This document shows positions 1-12,323 of a stretch of DNA of 64,000 nt, piece after piece. Numbering within the stretch: position 1 is the stretch's first letter; every line of letters begins with the position of its first letter. Source of the DNA: Planococcus beigongshangi (GTDB lineage: Bacteria; Bacillota; Bacilli; Bacillales_A; Planococcaceae); contig NZ_JADHDU010000002.1 of the NCBI RefSeq assembly GCF_016820495.1, positions 372,001 through 436,000 of the forward strand, read 5' to 3'. The position numbers and the translations under genes were made by a program. The notes under the pieces are model-generated. The model saw only the letters and a list, made by a program, of their open reading frames with translations. It was not told the DNA's origin and ran no database searches.

Positions 1-1515
1 CTGCGCTTTGATTTCGCGCTCGATCATTTCCTTGCCTTTTTGCACATTGTCTTCACGCAATTGCTTTTTGAAGAATTGGCGGATTTTATTTTTCGCCTGT
101 GTGGACTTAGCGATTTTCAGCCAGTCACGGCTAGGGCCGAAAGATTGCTTCGATGTGAGGATCTCGACGATGTCCCCCGTATTAAGCTGGGTATCGAGCG
201 GCACCATCTTGCCGTTCACTTTGGCCCCGATCGTCCGGTTGCCGATTTCCGAGTGCACCCGGTAGGCGAAATCGATCGGGCATGAGCCGGCCGGCATTTC
301 AATCACGTCACCTTTCGGCGAGAATACATAGACCATATCGGAAAACAAGTCGAATTTAAGCGACTCCATGAATTCCTCGGCGTTGTCAGATTCGTTCTGG
401 AAATCAAGGATTTCGCGGAACCAGGACAGGCGTGAATCGACAGAGCTGGCAGGTTTGACCGAAGTTTTACCTTCTTTATAAGCCCAGTGCGCCGCCACCC
501 CGTACTCGGCGATCCGGTGCATTTCCTCCGTACGGATCTGCACTTCCAGCGGATCTCCCTGAGGTCCGATGACAGTCGTATGGAGCGATTGATAAAGATT
601 CTGTTTCGGCATGGCAATATAGTCCTTGAAACGGCCCGGCATCGGTTTCCATGTCGAATGGATGATCCCAAGTACGGCATAGCAGTCTTTGATGCTTTCC
701 ACCGTAATGCGAACAGCCAATAAATCATAGATCTCGTTGAACTGTTTGTTCTGCACCGCCATTTTTTTATAAATGCTGTAAATGTGTTTCGGACGTCCGA
801 AAAGATCCGCTTTGATATCCACTTCTTCCAGCTGGACGCGGATCTCCCCCATGACATTATTCAGATATTCTTCACGTTCTGTGCGTTTTTTCTTCATCAG
901 GTTAACGATGCGGTAATATTGCTGCGGATTGAGATAGCGCAGAGCCGTATCTTCAAGTTCCCATTTAATGGTATTGATCCCCAGGCGATGAGCAATCGGC
1001 GCAAAAATTTCGAGTGTTTCATTGGCCTTGATGCGCTGTTTCTCTGCAGTCTGGTATTTTAACGTTCGGAGATTGTGGAGGCGGTCGGCGAGTTTGATCA
1101 GGATGACACGGATGTCCTGCGCCATCGCGACGAACATCTTGCGGTGATTTTCCGCCTGTTCCTCTTCTTTGGACATATATTTGATCTTGCTGAGTTTCGT
1201 TACGCCATCGACGAGCAACGCCACTTCCTCATCAAAATCACGGACAATGTCTTCGCGGCTTACAGGTGTATCTTCCACGACGTCATGCAAAAAACCGGCT
1301 GCCACTGTAGCCGGGTCCATTTCCAGTTCCGCAAGGATCCCCGCAACCTGGACCGGATGGACGATATAAGGTTCTCCGGATTTCCGGAACTGTCCCATAT
1401 GGGCATCATATGCTACATGATACGCTCTTCGGATCATTTCAACATTTTTCTCATTCATATACGAAGCAACGATATCAAATACATCTTCTGCTGTTTTTAC
1501 TTGGTCTTTCGCCAT
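1..1515 (-). CDS. relA: Bifunctional (p)ppGpp synthetase/hydrolase RelA, 3' end outside window
   Basis: Makes and degrades the stringent-response alarmone (p)ppGpp in the cytosol. The 505 visible codons run from the ATG at 1515, preceded by a GGAG-type ribosome site, off the left edge. Visible in order are the HD hydrolase domain (H53 and the HDVVEDT motif around residues 77-83), the synthetase domain ([12 protein letters not shown] region) and the TGS domain (starting near [18 protein letters not shown]). The C-terminal zinc-finger and ACT domains of this roughly 730-residue family lie beyond the window. An intact HD motif indicates a bifunctional enzyme of the Bacillus RelA type. In Bacilli relA follows apt directly; here a beta-helix gene separates them and relA has its own promoter. 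Confidence 0.97.
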   Translation of the reverse strand, partial: MAKDQVKTAEDVFDIVASYMNEKNVEMIRRAYHVAYDAHMGQFRKSGEPYIVHPVQVAGILAELEMDPATVAAGFLHDVVEDTPVSREDIVRDFDEEVALLVDGVTKLSKIKYMSKEEEQAENHRKMFVAMAQDIRVILIKLADRLHNLRTLKYQTAEKQRIKANETLEIFAPIAHRLGINTIKWELEDTALRYLNPQQYYRIVNLMKKKRTEREEYLNNVMGEIRVQLEEVDIKADLFGRPKHIYSIYKKMAVQNKQFNEIYDLLAVRITVESIKDCYAVLGIIHSTWKPMPGRFKDYIAMPKQNLYQSLHTTVIGPQGDPLEVQIRTEEMHRIAEYGVAAHWAYKEGKTSVKPASSVDSRLSWFREILDFQNESDNAEEFMESLKFDLFSDMVYVFSPKGDVIEMPAGSCPIDFAYRVHSEIGNRTIGAKVNGKMVPLDTQLNTGDIVEILTSKQSFGPSRDWLKIAKSTQAKNKIRQFFKKQLREDNVQKGKEMIEREIKAQ

Positions 1516-1559
1516 AATCGCCCACCTTGCTCCTCTTTTTTCGAAAAGTATATCTATAT

Positions 1560-1588
1560 ATTATAGAAAACATTGGGGACAGTGTAAA
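1560..1588 (-). promoter_or_regulatory. SigA-type promoter of relA
   Basis: On the minus strand, -35 TTTACA and -10 TATAAT are separated by 17 bp and lie about 45 bp upstream of the relA start. The match is 5/6 and 6/6 to the vegetative consensus. Confidence 0.75.
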
Positions 1589-1674
1589 GTTTAGTTGCCG
1601 TATGCTCAATAAATGTTCATAACCGTTTACATAATTTGTAAAATTAAACCAGTATAACTGCTTTTTCATCGCGG

Positions 1675-3219
1675 TCAGTTTTTGATTTTAACCAAATTTT
1701 CCAGTGTAACTGCCGATTCGTCTTTTCCTAATCTGATGATTTCCGGTGCAGAATCCGATGAATGAATATTTTTCACCAGCACATTTTGTACATTATTTGA
1801 ATCTGAAGCAACGGAAATATCGGTTTTTGCGTTTCGGAATCCCTGAAACACACCGTTTGCCAACACGACATTCGCAGCGCGGAACTGAATCGAAGCGGCC
1901 GTCTGCCCCTTATAATCGTAGAAAGGGTCTCCAGCGAATAAAAAATGATTGATGACCACATTACGGTAGCCGGATACGACCAGCGCACGAGGCGCGGAAG
2001 ATCGGTACAGCTCGGAGCACACCGGATGGATCGCGACCAGTTTTTGAGCAGTGATATTATAGGCTGACACGGATTCCGCATCATCCGGATGATGGTGGCC
2101 GATATGACGGAAATTGAACGCCCTGTTGTCATTCACTGAAAGATGGCCGGAAATATGGACACCCGACGCGGCAGAAGAAGTTTGATGCGCTTTGATCTCG
2201 ACACCGCCGAAGCAGCGGGTGCTGGAATTATTCGAAAGCCAGACATGGCGTGAGCCGTCATCTATCTCGATGCCATTCGAATTTGACGAACCGCTTTTAT
2301 GGGAGCGGCCGCCCGGATCCCGGAAATGGCTGTTCGAGATGAAGATGTGATCGCTGTGATGCGTCGTCACTCCGTCATCTCCGAAACCGGAGCCGGTGAC
2401 CCGGTCCAGCCAGACATAGCTGCTGCCGCCTTTCGCAGCCGTTCCATCGCCAGCATAGCTGTAGAGAGCAGAAGAAATATCGAAGCAATGAAGGCCTGGA
2501 TTGATGGCTTCGGCTTCTTTGACCCAGCCAAATGTGACATTCGCGAATTTCAGGCAGCTGGACAGATTATTGCCGCTTGCAGATTTCATATCAGCTGGCA
2601 GCCGCTCCAGGTTCCAGTCGAGCGTAAGCCCCTCCACCGCAATATTGCGATTGCCGGATAACGGATTTTTATTGGTGATGAGCGTTCGGCGTCTCGGCGC
2701 CTTGTCGTGAAGGCGGATGACCGCCTTGCCTTTGCCCGCTCCCATCAGCCTCGTCCATGATGGCAGTCTGATGCCTCTGACGACATACACCCCTTCCGGC
2801 ACATAGATATTCCGGCCTCCTGTGCCGAGGGCTTTCTTAAATGCCTGAGTTGAATCGGTCCGGCCATCGCCAATTGCACCAAAAGCAGTCACAGAGATGA
2901 AATTCCCTGCCACTTCCTGCAGCCTGTCATACTGGTTGTCCAGCTCATTTTTCCAAAAAGGGGAAATAGCCTCTCCCTCCACTTCAAATCCGATTTCTTT
3001 TTTATTGTCGACGATGAAATCCTTGGAAAGCGGTGACCACATCCCCTCGAGCCATGTTCTTTTTTGTCCGCTCGATTGCCGATTCACCGGTTTGCGGATC
3101 TGTGTGAATAAATTCTGTGTCTCCTTTGTAATTTCTTCTAATTTCCCTTCCGTTCCGAGCAGCATATCGATCAAACGGCCATTATTTGCCGGATAATGAT
3201 TTTCATCCCATTTCAGCAT
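1675..3219 (-). CDS. Right-handed beta-helix (pectate-lyase-3 / GH28-related) protein
   Basis: 514 residues. Residues about 108-131 (VTAFGAIGDGRTDSTQAF) are the classic start of the pectate_lyase_3 beta-helix domain found in polysaccharide-active enzymes and phage tailspike or neck appendage proteins. The helix then runs to the C terminus, rich in Asn, Ser and short beta strands (repeated HISGH- and VWLSNN-like turns). The first 100 residues are charged and probably helical, with no signal peptide or membrane segment, so export by the general pathway is not evident. The ATG at 3219 follows GAAGAGGTGA. The gene interrupts the usual apt-relA neighbourhood and looks like an insertion. Substrate is unknown; it could be a surface-polysaccharide enzyme or a phage-derived appendage. 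Confidence 0.8.
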   Translation of the reverse strand: MLKWDENHYPANNGRLIDMLLGTEGKLEEITKETQNLFTQIRKPVNRQSSGQKRTWLEGMWSPLSKDFIVDNKKEIGFEVEGEAISPFWKNELDNQYDRLQEVAGNFISVTAFGAIGDGRTDSTQAFKKALGTGGRNIYVPEGVYVVRGIRLPSWTRLMGAGKGKAVIRLHDKAPRRRTLITNKNPLSGNRNIAVEGLTLDWNLERLPADMKSASGNNLSSCLKFANVTFGWVKEAEAINPGLHCFDISSALYSYAGDGTAAKGGSSYVWLDRVTGSGFGDDGVTTHHSDHIFISNSHFRDPGGRSHKSGSSNSNGIEIDDGSRHVWLSNNSSTRCFGGVEIKAHQTSSAASGVHISGHLSVNDNRAFNFRHIGHHHPDDAESVSAYNITAQKLVAIHPVCSELYRSSAPRALVVSGYRNVVINHFLFAGDPFYDYKGQTAASIQFRAANVVLANGVFQGFRNAKTDISVASDSNNVQNVLVKNIHSSDSAPEIIRLGKDESAVTLENLVKIKN

Positions 3220-3388
3220 ACGGTCACCTCTTCATTTCGCTTTTACTTTCCATACCCGCTGGACAATAAAACATTCTTTTTGGAATGTGCAGAGATGAGA
3301 TGCGTTTTTTGGAAATATTTGACACAAATAGTTCATCCTCTTTTCTTTGAGGTGAGCCCATTAATAAAACATCTCATAATTATCTTAG

Positions 3389-3480
3389 CGCACATAAATT
3401 GAATTCTCCGCACACAAAGTATCGTTTTCCGCACATAAATTCAGTTTACCGCAGATAAACTTTCATTTCCGCACATAAAT
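3389..3480. repeat. Degenerate 20-21 bp tandem array, CGCACATAAA type (about 5 units)
   Basis: Units begin at 3389, 3409, 3430, 3450 and 3470, so spacing is 20, 21, 20 and 20 bp. Each starts with CGCACATAAA or a one-base variant (CGCACACAAA, CGCAGATAAA) followed by a variable T-rich half. It lies in the roughly 400-bp space between the beta-helix gene and apt, which otherwise shows only the apt terminator. No reading frame can run through a 20-bp period. Confidence 0.8.
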
Positions 3481-3568
3481 CTGCAGCAGTGCAAGACAAT
3501 CTCATTGAGCTTTATAATAAAGAAAATATATCCAGCCATAAACCCCCGCCAACGCCACTTTACAATAC

Positions 3569-3604
3569 AAAAAACAGCCCAAAACGCAATCTGCGCTCCG
3601 GGCC
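3569..3604 (-). terminator. Intrinsic terminator after apt
   Basis: On the minus strand a GGCCC...GGGCT stem extended by an inner GCGCA/TGCG pairing is followed by GTTTTTTG, just downstream of the apt stop codon. Confidence 0.65.
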
Positions 3605-3616
3605 GTCTTTATTCCA

Positions 3617-4129
3617 TCAGTATTTCAATAATGTGCAAACGTCATAGCCGTTCAATTTGTCACGGCCATCCAGATATGTCAATTCGATCAGGAATGCACA
3701 GCCGGCCACGATACCGCCGAGTTTTTCGACAAGGTTGATCGTTGCTTCGATCGTTCCGCCGGTTGCCAGAAGATCATCTGTAATCAGCACGCGCTGACCC
3801 GGTTTGATCGCATCTTTGTGCATCGTCAAAACGTCTTTGCCGTATTCAAGGCCGTATTCCTCGCGAATGACTTCGCGCGGCAATTTGCCTTCTTTGCGGA
3901 CAGGCGCAAAACCGAGTCCGAGTGCATATGCCACTGGGCAGCCGATGATGAATCCGCGGGCTTCCGGTCCGACGATGATGTCGGCATCCACTTTTTTTGC
4001 GTATTCAACAATCTGGTCCGTTGCATATTTATAAGCTTTTCCGTCATCCATCAACGAAGTGATATCTTTGAACTGGATTCCTGGTTTCGGCCAATCTTCA
4101 ACAATCGTAATATACTCTTTTAAATCCAT
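3617..4129 (-). CDS. apt: Adenine phosphoribosyltransferase
   Basis: Salvages adenine with PRPP to give AMP in the cytosol. The 170 residues match family length. The PRPP-binding loop [13 protein letters not shown] is at about residues 114-126, and the flexible loop [10 protein letters not shown] at about 78-87 is typical of Apt. The ATG at 4129 overlaps the last 10 bp of recJ, and the AAGGAGGA ribosome site is inside the recJ terminal codons, so translation of the two genes is probably coupled. A terminator follows, which ends the recJ-apt unit before the beta-helix gene. Confidence 0.98.
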   Translation of the reverse strand: MDLKEYITIVEDWPKPGIQFKDITSLMDDGKAYKYATDQIVEYAKKVDADIIVGPEARGFIIGCPVAYALGLGFAPVRKEGKLPREVIREEYGLEYGKDVLTMHKDAIKPGQRVLITDDLLATGGTIEATINLVEKLGGIVAGCAFLIELTYLDGRDKLNGYDVCTLLKY

Positions 4130-6462
4130 AACTGTTCCTCCTTGGCAGACACTTTCGCGTCAAACCACTCTTTTAAGTCTTTATAAGATGCATACAGAAG
4201 CTTCTGTTCCAAGGCAATCTGCTGTTCGCGCTTCTTATAGCTTGGCGCTTCTGCCAGATCTCGTTTGCCCGGAGATTCTGCAATCTCAGTAAGTCCATTG
4301 TTAAGTGTAACAAAACCGAGTTCAAAAAACACCTGCAACATGAAAAATAATGAATCCCGCGTCCACCCTTTATGCTTGGCGAGTTCGTCACAATGCTTTT
4401 TGAAGTCGAATGACCCTCTTTTTTTAATGAAAGCAAACAGCCAGGCAAATTGGTCACGGGGAGGAATCTGTTCGAAATACTGTGATTCCTTCGCATAGAA
4501 ATGCGCGTAGATGCGCTTCGGACTAAGCTGGTCCAAAACGGATTCCAATTGCGCTTCCGATTCCGGCAGGTCGAGGAGCACAAGATGATGGACGGCCCCG
4601 TCGGCTTTTCCAATCGTGTCGATGGTATGAATCGGATGCTGGATCAATGTTCGATAAACTGCCACAGTTTCCGGATGGAATGCCAGGTAGACCTGATCTT
4701 TTTCCGGAATCAATTTCGACCATCTTGATACTTGGCGAATGCCGCGGATATCAAACAGCTGCCATTGATCCGTACGGATGTCCTCTATCAGCATCTGCGC
4801 TTTTTTTCGGCCATTCCATTCATTTATCTGCAAATCGCCGATGACATCGATCAACACATCAGGCGTCAGCTGATCTCCGATTTCCCCGATGCCGAAACCG
4901 ACAGCGTCCAGTGACGAATCAGCCGAAGCGAGTTCAATCTTCAAATGGTTCTGTGCCGCGCCGATTTTGCGGATAGACGTCACTTTGACACCTTTGATAT
5001 AGAACTTCGGTTTAGCGAAGCCCATGCCGAACGGAGCTAGATAGCGCATGGATTCGATCGTTTCCGTACTGATTTCCGTTAGCTCCACCGGGATGTCTAT
5101 GTCTACGACCGGCACCAGATCTTCCGAAGTAAGGACCGCTTCGGCCTGCTTATTCAAACGCCCGCGAAGTTCATCTACATTGTCAGCTTCCAGCGTCATG
5201 CCGGCAGCCATCGGATGGCCCCCGAACGCTGCAAGGATTTCGCGGTTTTCAGCCAGTTCATTATACAGATGGAACCCTTCAATGCTCCGGGCTGACCCCT
5301 TCGCTTTGCCCGTCTCCGGATCCAGCGATAGAACGATGGTCGGCCGGTAATATTTTTCGACCAGTTTTGAAGCCACAATCCCGACGACTCCCGGATTCCA
5401 GCCTTCCTTAGCCACAATGATGACGTGCGGCGGACCATCCGGATACATGGATTCGACTTGCGCAATCGCTTCATCCGCAATCGTCTTCACGATCGCCTGC
5501 CGTTCTTTATTGAGCACATCCAGGCCATCAGCGAGTGAACGTGCCTGCGACGGATCTTCCGTCAGCAGCATATGGACTGCCGGGCCGGCATCCTGCAGCC
5601 GGCCGATTGCGTTGATCCGGGGACCGAACGTAAAACCGATCGTTTCTTCGTTGATTTCTTCCTGTTTGATGCCGGCAACTTCCGCAAGGGCGCCGATTGC
5701 CGGACGTGGTGTATCGCGAAGTGCCAGCAAACCTTCTTTGACGAAAATCCTGTTTTCCCCATGCATCGGCACCAGATCCGCAATCGTGCCGATGGCTACC
5801 AGTTCAAGCAGATGATCCGGCATTTCTTCATACAATGCATGCGCTATTTTGAATGCCACACCGACTCCAGCCAGTTCACCGAAAGGATAATTCCCTTCAG
5901 GATGACGCGGGTGGATGATTGCCAGCGCATTCGGCATCGTCTGCCCGATATCGTGGTGATCGCTGATGATCACATCCATGCCAAGCCCTACTGCAAAGTC
6001 GACTTGCTCGATGCCTGAAATTCCGTTATCGACCGTGATGATCAATTGGACGCCGTTATCGTACGCCTGCTGGAACAATTCTTTATTCGGTCCATAGCCG
6101 TGCTTAAAACGGTTCGGGATGACGAATGAAACATCTGCTCCCAAATCCTGCAGAACTGTCATCATGACGGCGGTGCTTGTGACACCATCCGCATCGTAAT
6201 CGCCATAGACAAGGATTTTTTCCTGATTGTCGACAGCTCTGCGGATCCGCTCCACAGCAATGTCCATATCTTTTATCAAATAAGGGTTATGTATGGCAGA
6301 AGGATCTGTCGCCATAAACGCGCGTGCTTCTTCAGCTGTGCCGATCCCCCGGGTCACCAGGATTTTAGCCAGCACAGAAGAAATGGCTAATTCGCGTTGG
6401 ATCGACTGGACTGCCTGTTCATCAGGCTCTGTCAAACGCCATCTTTTTTTGGATTCTATCAT
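4120..6462 (-). CDS. recJ: Single-stranded-DNA-specific exonuclease RecJ
   Basis: 5'-to-3' single-strand exonuclease used in recombination and mismatch or base-excision repair. The DHH phosphoesterase core is clear: DYDADG at residues 88-93 and SDHHD at about 167-171, followed by the DHHA1 region (GGHPMAAG) and the C-terminal extension typical of Bacillus RecJ. I chose the ATG at 6462, preceded by GAGGAAGTG, over an upstream in-frame codon at 6510 because of the ribosome site; this gives 780 residues, the length of B. subtilis RecJ. It overlaps apt. Confidence 0.96.
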   Translation of the reverse strand: MIESKKRWRLTEPDEQAVQSIQRELAISSVLAKILVTRGIGTAEEARAFMATDPSAIHNPYLIKDMDIAVERIRRAVDNQEKILVYGDYDADGVTSTAVMMTVLQDLGADVSFVIPNRFKHGYGPNKELFQQAYDNGVQLIITVDNGISGIEQVDFAVGLGMDVIISDHHDIGQTMPNALAIIHPRHPEGNYPFGELAGVGVAFKIAHALYEEMPDHLLELVAIGTIADLVPMHGENRIFVKEGLLALRDTPRPAIGALAEVAGIKQEEINEETIGFTFGPRINAIGRLQDAGPAVHMLLTEDPSQARSLADGLDVLNKERQAIVKTIADEAIAQVESMYPDGPPHVIIVAKEGWNPGVVGIVASKLVEKYYRPTIVLSLDPETGKAKGSARSIEGFHLYNELAENREILAAFGGHPMAAGMTLEADNVDELRGRLNKQAEAVLTSEDLVPVVDIDIPVELTEISTETIESMRYLAPFGMGFAKPKFYIKGVKVTSIRKIGAAQNHLKIELASADSSLDAVGFGIGEIGDQLTPDVLIDVIGDLQINEWNGRKKAQMLIEDIRTDQWQLFDIRGIRQVSRWSKLIPEKDQVYLAFHPETVAVYRTLIQHPIHTIDTIGKADGAVHHLVLLDLPESEAQLESVLDQLSPKRIYAHFYAKESQYFEQIPPRDQFAWLFAFIKKRGSFDFKKHCDELAKHKGWTRDSLFFMLQVFFELGFVTLNNGLTEIAESPGKRDLAEAPSYKKREQQIALEQKLLYASYKDLKEWFDAKVSAKEEQLWI

Positions 6463-6484
6463 ATCAGTCACTTCCTCACTGCCC

Positions 6485-6513
6485 ATTATACAAGAAATGA
6501 CGGCAGACAAAAA
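6485..6513 (-). promoter_or_regulatory. Possible promoter of recJ-apt
   Basis: A perfect TATAAT (minus strand, 6485-6490) lies 22 bp upstream of the recJ start. The -35 region 17 bp further up (TTTTTG) is poor and overlaps the T-tract of the preceding terminator. Confidence 0.35.
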
Positions 6514-6545
6514 CCTTTCGGCGCAAATGCCGAAAGGTTTCTTTT
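6508..6545. terminator. Intrinsic terminator between lapA and recJ
   Basis: An 11-bp perfect stem, AACCTTTCGGC with GCCGAAAGGTT, has a 6-nt loop. T-runs flank both sides (TTTTTG on the minus strand, TTTCTTTTT on the plus strand), so it could work in either direction; it sits just after the lapA-like stop. Confidence 0.8.
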
Positions 6546-6935
6546 TCAGAGATCGCTTTTAGGTTCGCGGCCAAATTCGTCCGCATGCGTGGCCACAGGC
6601 TTTTCTTCATTTGTGACAATTTGGGCATCAGGCACAACGCCCGCTTTCTGGTATTCGGAAATTTCATTTTGCTGCGTGGCGATCAGGGATTCCTTGACAG
6701 CCATTTCTTTCTGGAGTGCTTTGACTTTGCGCTGGAGCGAATAGGTTCTGGCGATCGCCACCACCCCGCTCAGTAAAAAGCCGAGAAGCGCAGAAGCCAG
6801 AATGACCAGGATCAAGGGAAATTCAGTCTCGCCGAAAATATAGTCGACAGGAACCGCATCTACGTTAACCACTGCAAAAACGGCGATGATAACGGCAAAT
6901 ATAAGTGCAAGTAAGATAAGCCATTGCATTTTCAT
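6546..6935 (-). CDS. LapA-domain (DUF1049) membrane protein
   Basis: 129 residues. Two membrane segments (about residues 4-24 and 40-62) are separated by a short loop, followed by a cytoplasmic coiled-coil (TYSLQRKVKALQKEMAVKES) and an acidic tail. This is the lipopolysaccharide-assembly-A-like family, equivalent in position to yrvD of B. subtilis between secDF and recJ. Its role in Gram-positive bacteria is not established. The ATG at 6935, 9 bp after AAAGGAG, is preferred to the TTG three codons upstream. It is flanked by terminators on both sides, so it is monocistronic. Confidence 0.8.
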   Translation of the reverse strand: MKMQWLILLALIFAVIIAVFAVVNVDAVPVDYIFGETEFPLILVILASALLGFLLSGVVAIARTYSLQRKVKALQKEMAVKESLIATQQNEISEYQKAGVVPDAQIVTNEEKPVATHADEFGREPKSDL

Positions 6936-6957
6936 GTTAAACAACTCCTTTCTGAAA

Positions 6958-6999
6958 ATAAAAAAATGGAACAGGGTCGTTTTTACTATACCCTGTTCC
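6958..6999 (-). terminator. Intrinsic terminator after secDF
   Basis: A 10-bp perfect stem, GGAACAGGGT with ACCCTGTTCC, is followed on the minus strand by ATTTTTTTAT, 39 bp past the secDF stop. Confidence 0.85.
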
Positions 7000-7037
7000 G
7001 TTTCCTTTATAAACGTTCAGGCTGAAGCCGCCCTTAT

Positions 7038-9314
7038 TTAAACGACCGGCTCGTCAGAACCCCATTTGCTTTCCTGTTCCTGCTTCTCGATATCGATCGG
7101 CCCTTTTTTATTCAGCTCTTTTTTCTTCAGTACGAGCCACAGCTGGGCTGCGATGAAGATGGATGAATACGTGCCGGCGATCAAACCGATCAGCAATGCG
7201 ATCGAGAAGTTCGTGATGGATGGTGCACCGAAGATCAATAATGCCACTACAACCAGCACCACGGTCAAAACCGTATTGACCGAACGGATGAGCGTCTGGC
7301 GAAGGGAAACGTTGACCACGTTCTCCAATTGATCGACTGTCTCGATTTTTTTCATCGTCTTCATATTCTCACGGATCCGGTCGAAGGTGACGATCGTGTC
7401 ATTGATGGAATAACCGACGATCGTCAACACAGCCGCGATGAATGTAATATCAACTTCAAGGCGCAGCAGGCTGAATACCGCTATGATGAAGAACGTGTCA
7501 TGGATCAACGCCACAACTGATGCGACACCCATGCGCCATTCAAAACGGAATGCCACATAGATGATGATGCCGATCGCAGCGATCCCCAGCGCATATAATG
7601 CGTTTTGAATGAGCTCGATGGCCACCTGGTTGGAAACGGTTGAAACGTTCGGCTCCTGGCCATATGTGTCGATCGCCGCCTGTTTCAATTCCTCGATTTC
7701 AGTTTGTGTGAAATCATCTGTATAGCGGGCCACACCGATATTTGATGTGTCGCCGGAAATAACTACGTTTTCCGAAGGGAATCCGGCTTCTCCAAGAAAT
7801 TCTTCCACTTCCTGTTGTGTAAGAGATGAATCGGATGTTACTTCAACCCGTGTGCCTCCTGCAAAATCGATCCCCAGGTTTAACTGGAAAATCCCGATTA
7901 TGATGGCACCTGCAGCAATCAGCACAAGTGAAGCGGTAAAGAATTTATTGCGGTTGCCTGCAAAGTCGAAGCGGTCGAAAGGTGTCGATAAATCCGTGAT
8001 GAGTTTTTCTTCCTTCACATCGTGGATCTTATCGGCTTTCAAACCGAACCAGCCTTTTTTATTGTCCAGGAATCCGCTGTGGACCCAAAGGCCCAGCAGC
8101 AATCTCGAACCCCATACTGCAGTCGCGAAGCTTGCAAGAATGGAAATGATCAATAATGTCGCAAATCCTTTTACGGAACTTGTCCCGAAATAGAACAGGA
8201 CAATAGCCGCCAGGAGCGTCGTCACGTTGGCATCGATGATAGCCGAGAACGATGAACGTGCGCCGATCTGGAATGATTCTTTGACCGATTTGCCTGTCCG
8301 TATTTCTTCACGGATACGCTCATAGGTGATGATATTGGCATCGACTGCCATCCCCACACCCAGCATGATCGCTGCAATACCCGGCAATGTCAGAACACCG
8401 CCGATCCAGTTGAAGATCAACAGGATCAGGTAGACGTATGTCGATAATGTAACGACGGCAACGATTCCAGGGAACCGGTAGAAAATAAGCATGAACAACA
8501 GGACCAGCCCGATACCGATGGCAGCGGCAAAAGTCGTTTTATCCAAGGCTTCTTCCCCGAACTGGGCGCCGACTGAAGTCGAATAGATCTCAACCAGTTC
8601 CACCGGCAGCGCACCTGCATTCAAGATACCCGCAAAATTCTGGGTTTCTTCCACTGTGAACGATCCGGTAATCTGGACGCTTGATGAATTGATGCGTTGC
8701 GTTACACTTGGAGCCGAAACGAATTTCGGATCCGCTTTCAAGCGCTCTTCCTGGTAGGAATCGACGCCTTCTTCAAAGTCCATCCAGATGACCAGCACGT
8801 TGTCGCCTAATGGCCGCTGCATGATCTCCGAAGTAATGTCAGCGAATTTCGCCGGGTCATTCAATTCCAGTGACACGATTGGTGCTCCGTTTTCATTGAA
8901 AGTACCGGTCGCACCGCCTTCTTTCAGGTCAGAGCCATCCATCAGAAGATTGTCGTCCGAATCACGGAAAGTCAAATTCGCTTCCGTCGACAGCAGCTCA
9001 CGTGCTTCCGACTGATTTTCTATACCCGCCAACTGAACACGGATGCGGTCATCGCCTTCAATCTGGATGACCGGCTCACTGACGCCGAGTACGTTGATAC
9101 GGTTCGTCAAGGCGTCTGTTGTATCAGATAAAATTTCGTTTGTGATTTCAGGTCCATCATTCAGTGATTTAACTTCATAGAGAACTTCAAATCCACCTTG
9201 GAGATCCAGCCCCAATTTTATGTCTTTGGCTATTGGTAAGCTTGTCGTGCCAATCATTCCTATCAGTGCGATGACCAGTAAGAAAAAGGCTAATATGCGA
9301 CCTCTTGCTTTCAT
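7038..9314 (-). CDS. secDF: Fused protein translocase subunit SecDF
   Basis: Uses the proton-motive force to help complete protein export through SecYEG. 758 residues, a natural SecD-SecF fusion as in Bacillus. The SecD half begins with a membrane segment and the D1 motif KLGLDLQGG (about residues 31-39). The SecF half contains GIDFAGGTRVEV after a second hydrophobic start. About twelve membrane segments in two groups of six surround two large extracellular domains. The ATG at 9314 has GGAGGAACTATAC before it. A strong promoter and a terminator make it its own unit downstream of comN. Confidence 0.97.
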   Translation of the reverse strand: MKARGRILAFFLLVIALIGMIGTTSLPIAKDIKLGLDLQGGFEVLYEVKSLNDGPEITNEILSDTTDALTNRINVLGVSEPVIQIEGDDRIRVQLAGIENQSEARELLSTEANLTFRDSDDNLLMDGSDLKEGGATGTFNENGAPIVSLELNDPAKFADITSEIMQRPLGDNVLVIWMDFEEGVDSYQEERLKADPKFVSAPSVTQRINSSSVQITGSFTVEETQNFAGILNAGALPVELVEIYSTSVGAQFGEEALDKTTFAAAIGIGLVLLFMLIFYRFPGIVAVVTLSTYVYLILLIFNWIGGVLTLPGIAAIMLGVGMAVDANIITYERIREEIRTGKSVKESFQIGARSSFSAIIDANVTTLLAAIVLFYFGTSSVKGFATLLIISILASFATAVWGSRLLLGLWVHSGFLDNKKGWFGLKADKIHDVKEEKLITDLSTPFDRFDFAGNRNKFFTASLVLIAAGAIIIGIFQLNLGIDFAGGTRVEVTSDSSLTQQEVEEFLGEAGFPSENVVISGDTSNIGVARYTDDFTQTEIEELKQAAIDTYGQEPNVSTVSNQVAIELIQNALYALGIAAIGIIIYVAFRFEWRMGVASVVALIHDTFFIIAVFSLLRLEVDITFIAAVLTIVGYSINDTIVTFDRIRENMKTMKKIETVDQLENVVNVSLRQTLIRSVNTVLTVVLVVVALLIFGAPSITNFSIALLIGLIAGTYSSIFIAAQLWLVLKKKELNKKGPIDIEKQEQESKWGSDEPVV

Positions 9315-9354
9315 ATGTATAGTTCCTCCTCATTATCAAAAACACAGCAACTTC

Positions 9355-9383
9355 ATTATGAAACACACGCGTAAGCGTGTCAA
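9355..9383 (-). promoter_or_regulatory. Strong secDF promoter with internal inverted repeat
   Basis: Minus strand -35 TTGACA, 17-bp spacer, -10 CATAAT. The spacer and the end of the -35 contain the inverted repeat ACACGC-GTAA-GCGTGT (9365-9380 on the plus strand), positioned like an operator. It begins only a few bases after the comN stop codon. Confidence 0.7.
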
Positions 9384-9385
9384 AC

Positions 9386-9700
9386 TCAATCTGTCTTTTT
9401 CTGGGTGGGCCGAAGCAGCTGGTCGAGATCATCAGAATTCCCCGAAGAAAACCAAATATCTCCTTTGAAACCTTCTATCTGATGGTAAGCGACAAATTCC
9501 GAAGCCCGCATTTCCATGATTTCATTGACCATTTCATGGAGCGCCATGTCGCCTGTGTCTTTCTTTCGCCATTTCTTTTTGATCAAATATTCCCAAATAT
9601 CCTCCGGCGTGAACGTGTCGTAATCCGCAAATTGGAATTCCTCACATTTACTTTTCAAGAATGGCAATACGATGTCATATTGCTCTGTATATTTCGGCAT
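9386..9700 (-). CDS. comN: ComN-like post-transcriptional regulator
   Basis: 104 residues beginning MPKYTEQYDIVLPFLKSKCE, matching the Post_transc_reg family (B. subtilis ComN/YrzD). ComN promotes accumulation of the comE late-competence mRNA and interacts with DivIVA at cell poles. The central EDIWEYLIKKKWRKK helix and following acidic C terminus are family features. The ATG at 9700 follows AAAGAGGGAATAA. Position next to secDF matches B. subtilis, but spoVB, which normally lies on the other side, is absent and yajC follows directly. Confidence 0.75.
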   Translation of the reverse strand: MPKYTEQYDIVLPFLKSKCEEFQFADYDTFTPEDIWEYLIKKKWRKKDTGDMALHEMVNEIMEMRASEFVAYHQIEGFKGDIWFSSGNSDDLDQLLRPTQKKTD

Positions 9701-9754
9701 ATTTATTCCCTCTTTAACATGATTAATTTTTTTGAACAATCCGTGAATTGCCAT

Positions 9755-9784
9755 TAAAAAAAATCGCCTTCAAATCGAAGGCGA
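9755..9784 (-). terminator. Intrinsic terminator after yajC
   Basis: The stem CGCCTTC-GATTT-GAAGGCG is followed on the minus strand by ATTTTTTTTAA, just past the yajC stop. It ends the ruvA/B-queA-tgt-yajC run. Confidence 0.85.
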
Positions 9785-9791
9785 AGATTTC

Positions 9792-10067
9792 TTAGATTGT
9801 CGTTTTCGCTTGATCCACAACGCGGGCGATTGCCTGGCGTTCGAATTGCATGCGAGTGCCGTCTGCCACTGTGATGTAGATTGTCGTATCATCTACAGCG
9901 TCAACCAGCCCGTGAAGTCCTCCGATCGTAACGATGCGATCGCCGCGGCGAAGTTCAGACTGCATGTTGGCCGTAGCCTTCTGGCGTTTCTGTGCTGGGC
10001 GGATAATAAAGAACCACATCAAAACAAACATTAATAGTAAAGGTGATAATGCTACTAAAGTTTCCAT
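9792..10067 (-). CDS. yajC: Preprotein translocase accessory subunit YajC
   Basis: 91 residues: one N-terminal membrane segment (about residues 5-23, LSPLLLMFVLMWFFIIRPAQ) and a small cytoplasmic domain (RRGDRIVTIGGLHGLVDAV). Partner of SecDF in the Sec holotranslocon. It is the last gene of the ruvB-queA-tgt-yajC series, before a terminator. Dispensable in the bacteria where it has been studied. Confidence 0.95.
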   Translation of the reverse strand: METLVALSPLLLMFVLMWFFIIRPAQKRQKATANMQSELRRGDRIVTIGGLHGLVDAVDDTTIYITVADGTRMQFERQAIARVVDQAKTTI

Positions 10068-10102
10068 TATTCATATTCCCCCTTTCACTCTCTATCTATG
10101 AC

Positions 10103-12319
<2,217 letters not shown>

Positions 12320-12323
<4 letters not shown>

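Noticed and set aside
5417..6018. Long plus-strand frames opposite recJ
   Set aside because: They overlap a well-supported gene in antisense and lack any family similarity or ribosome site.
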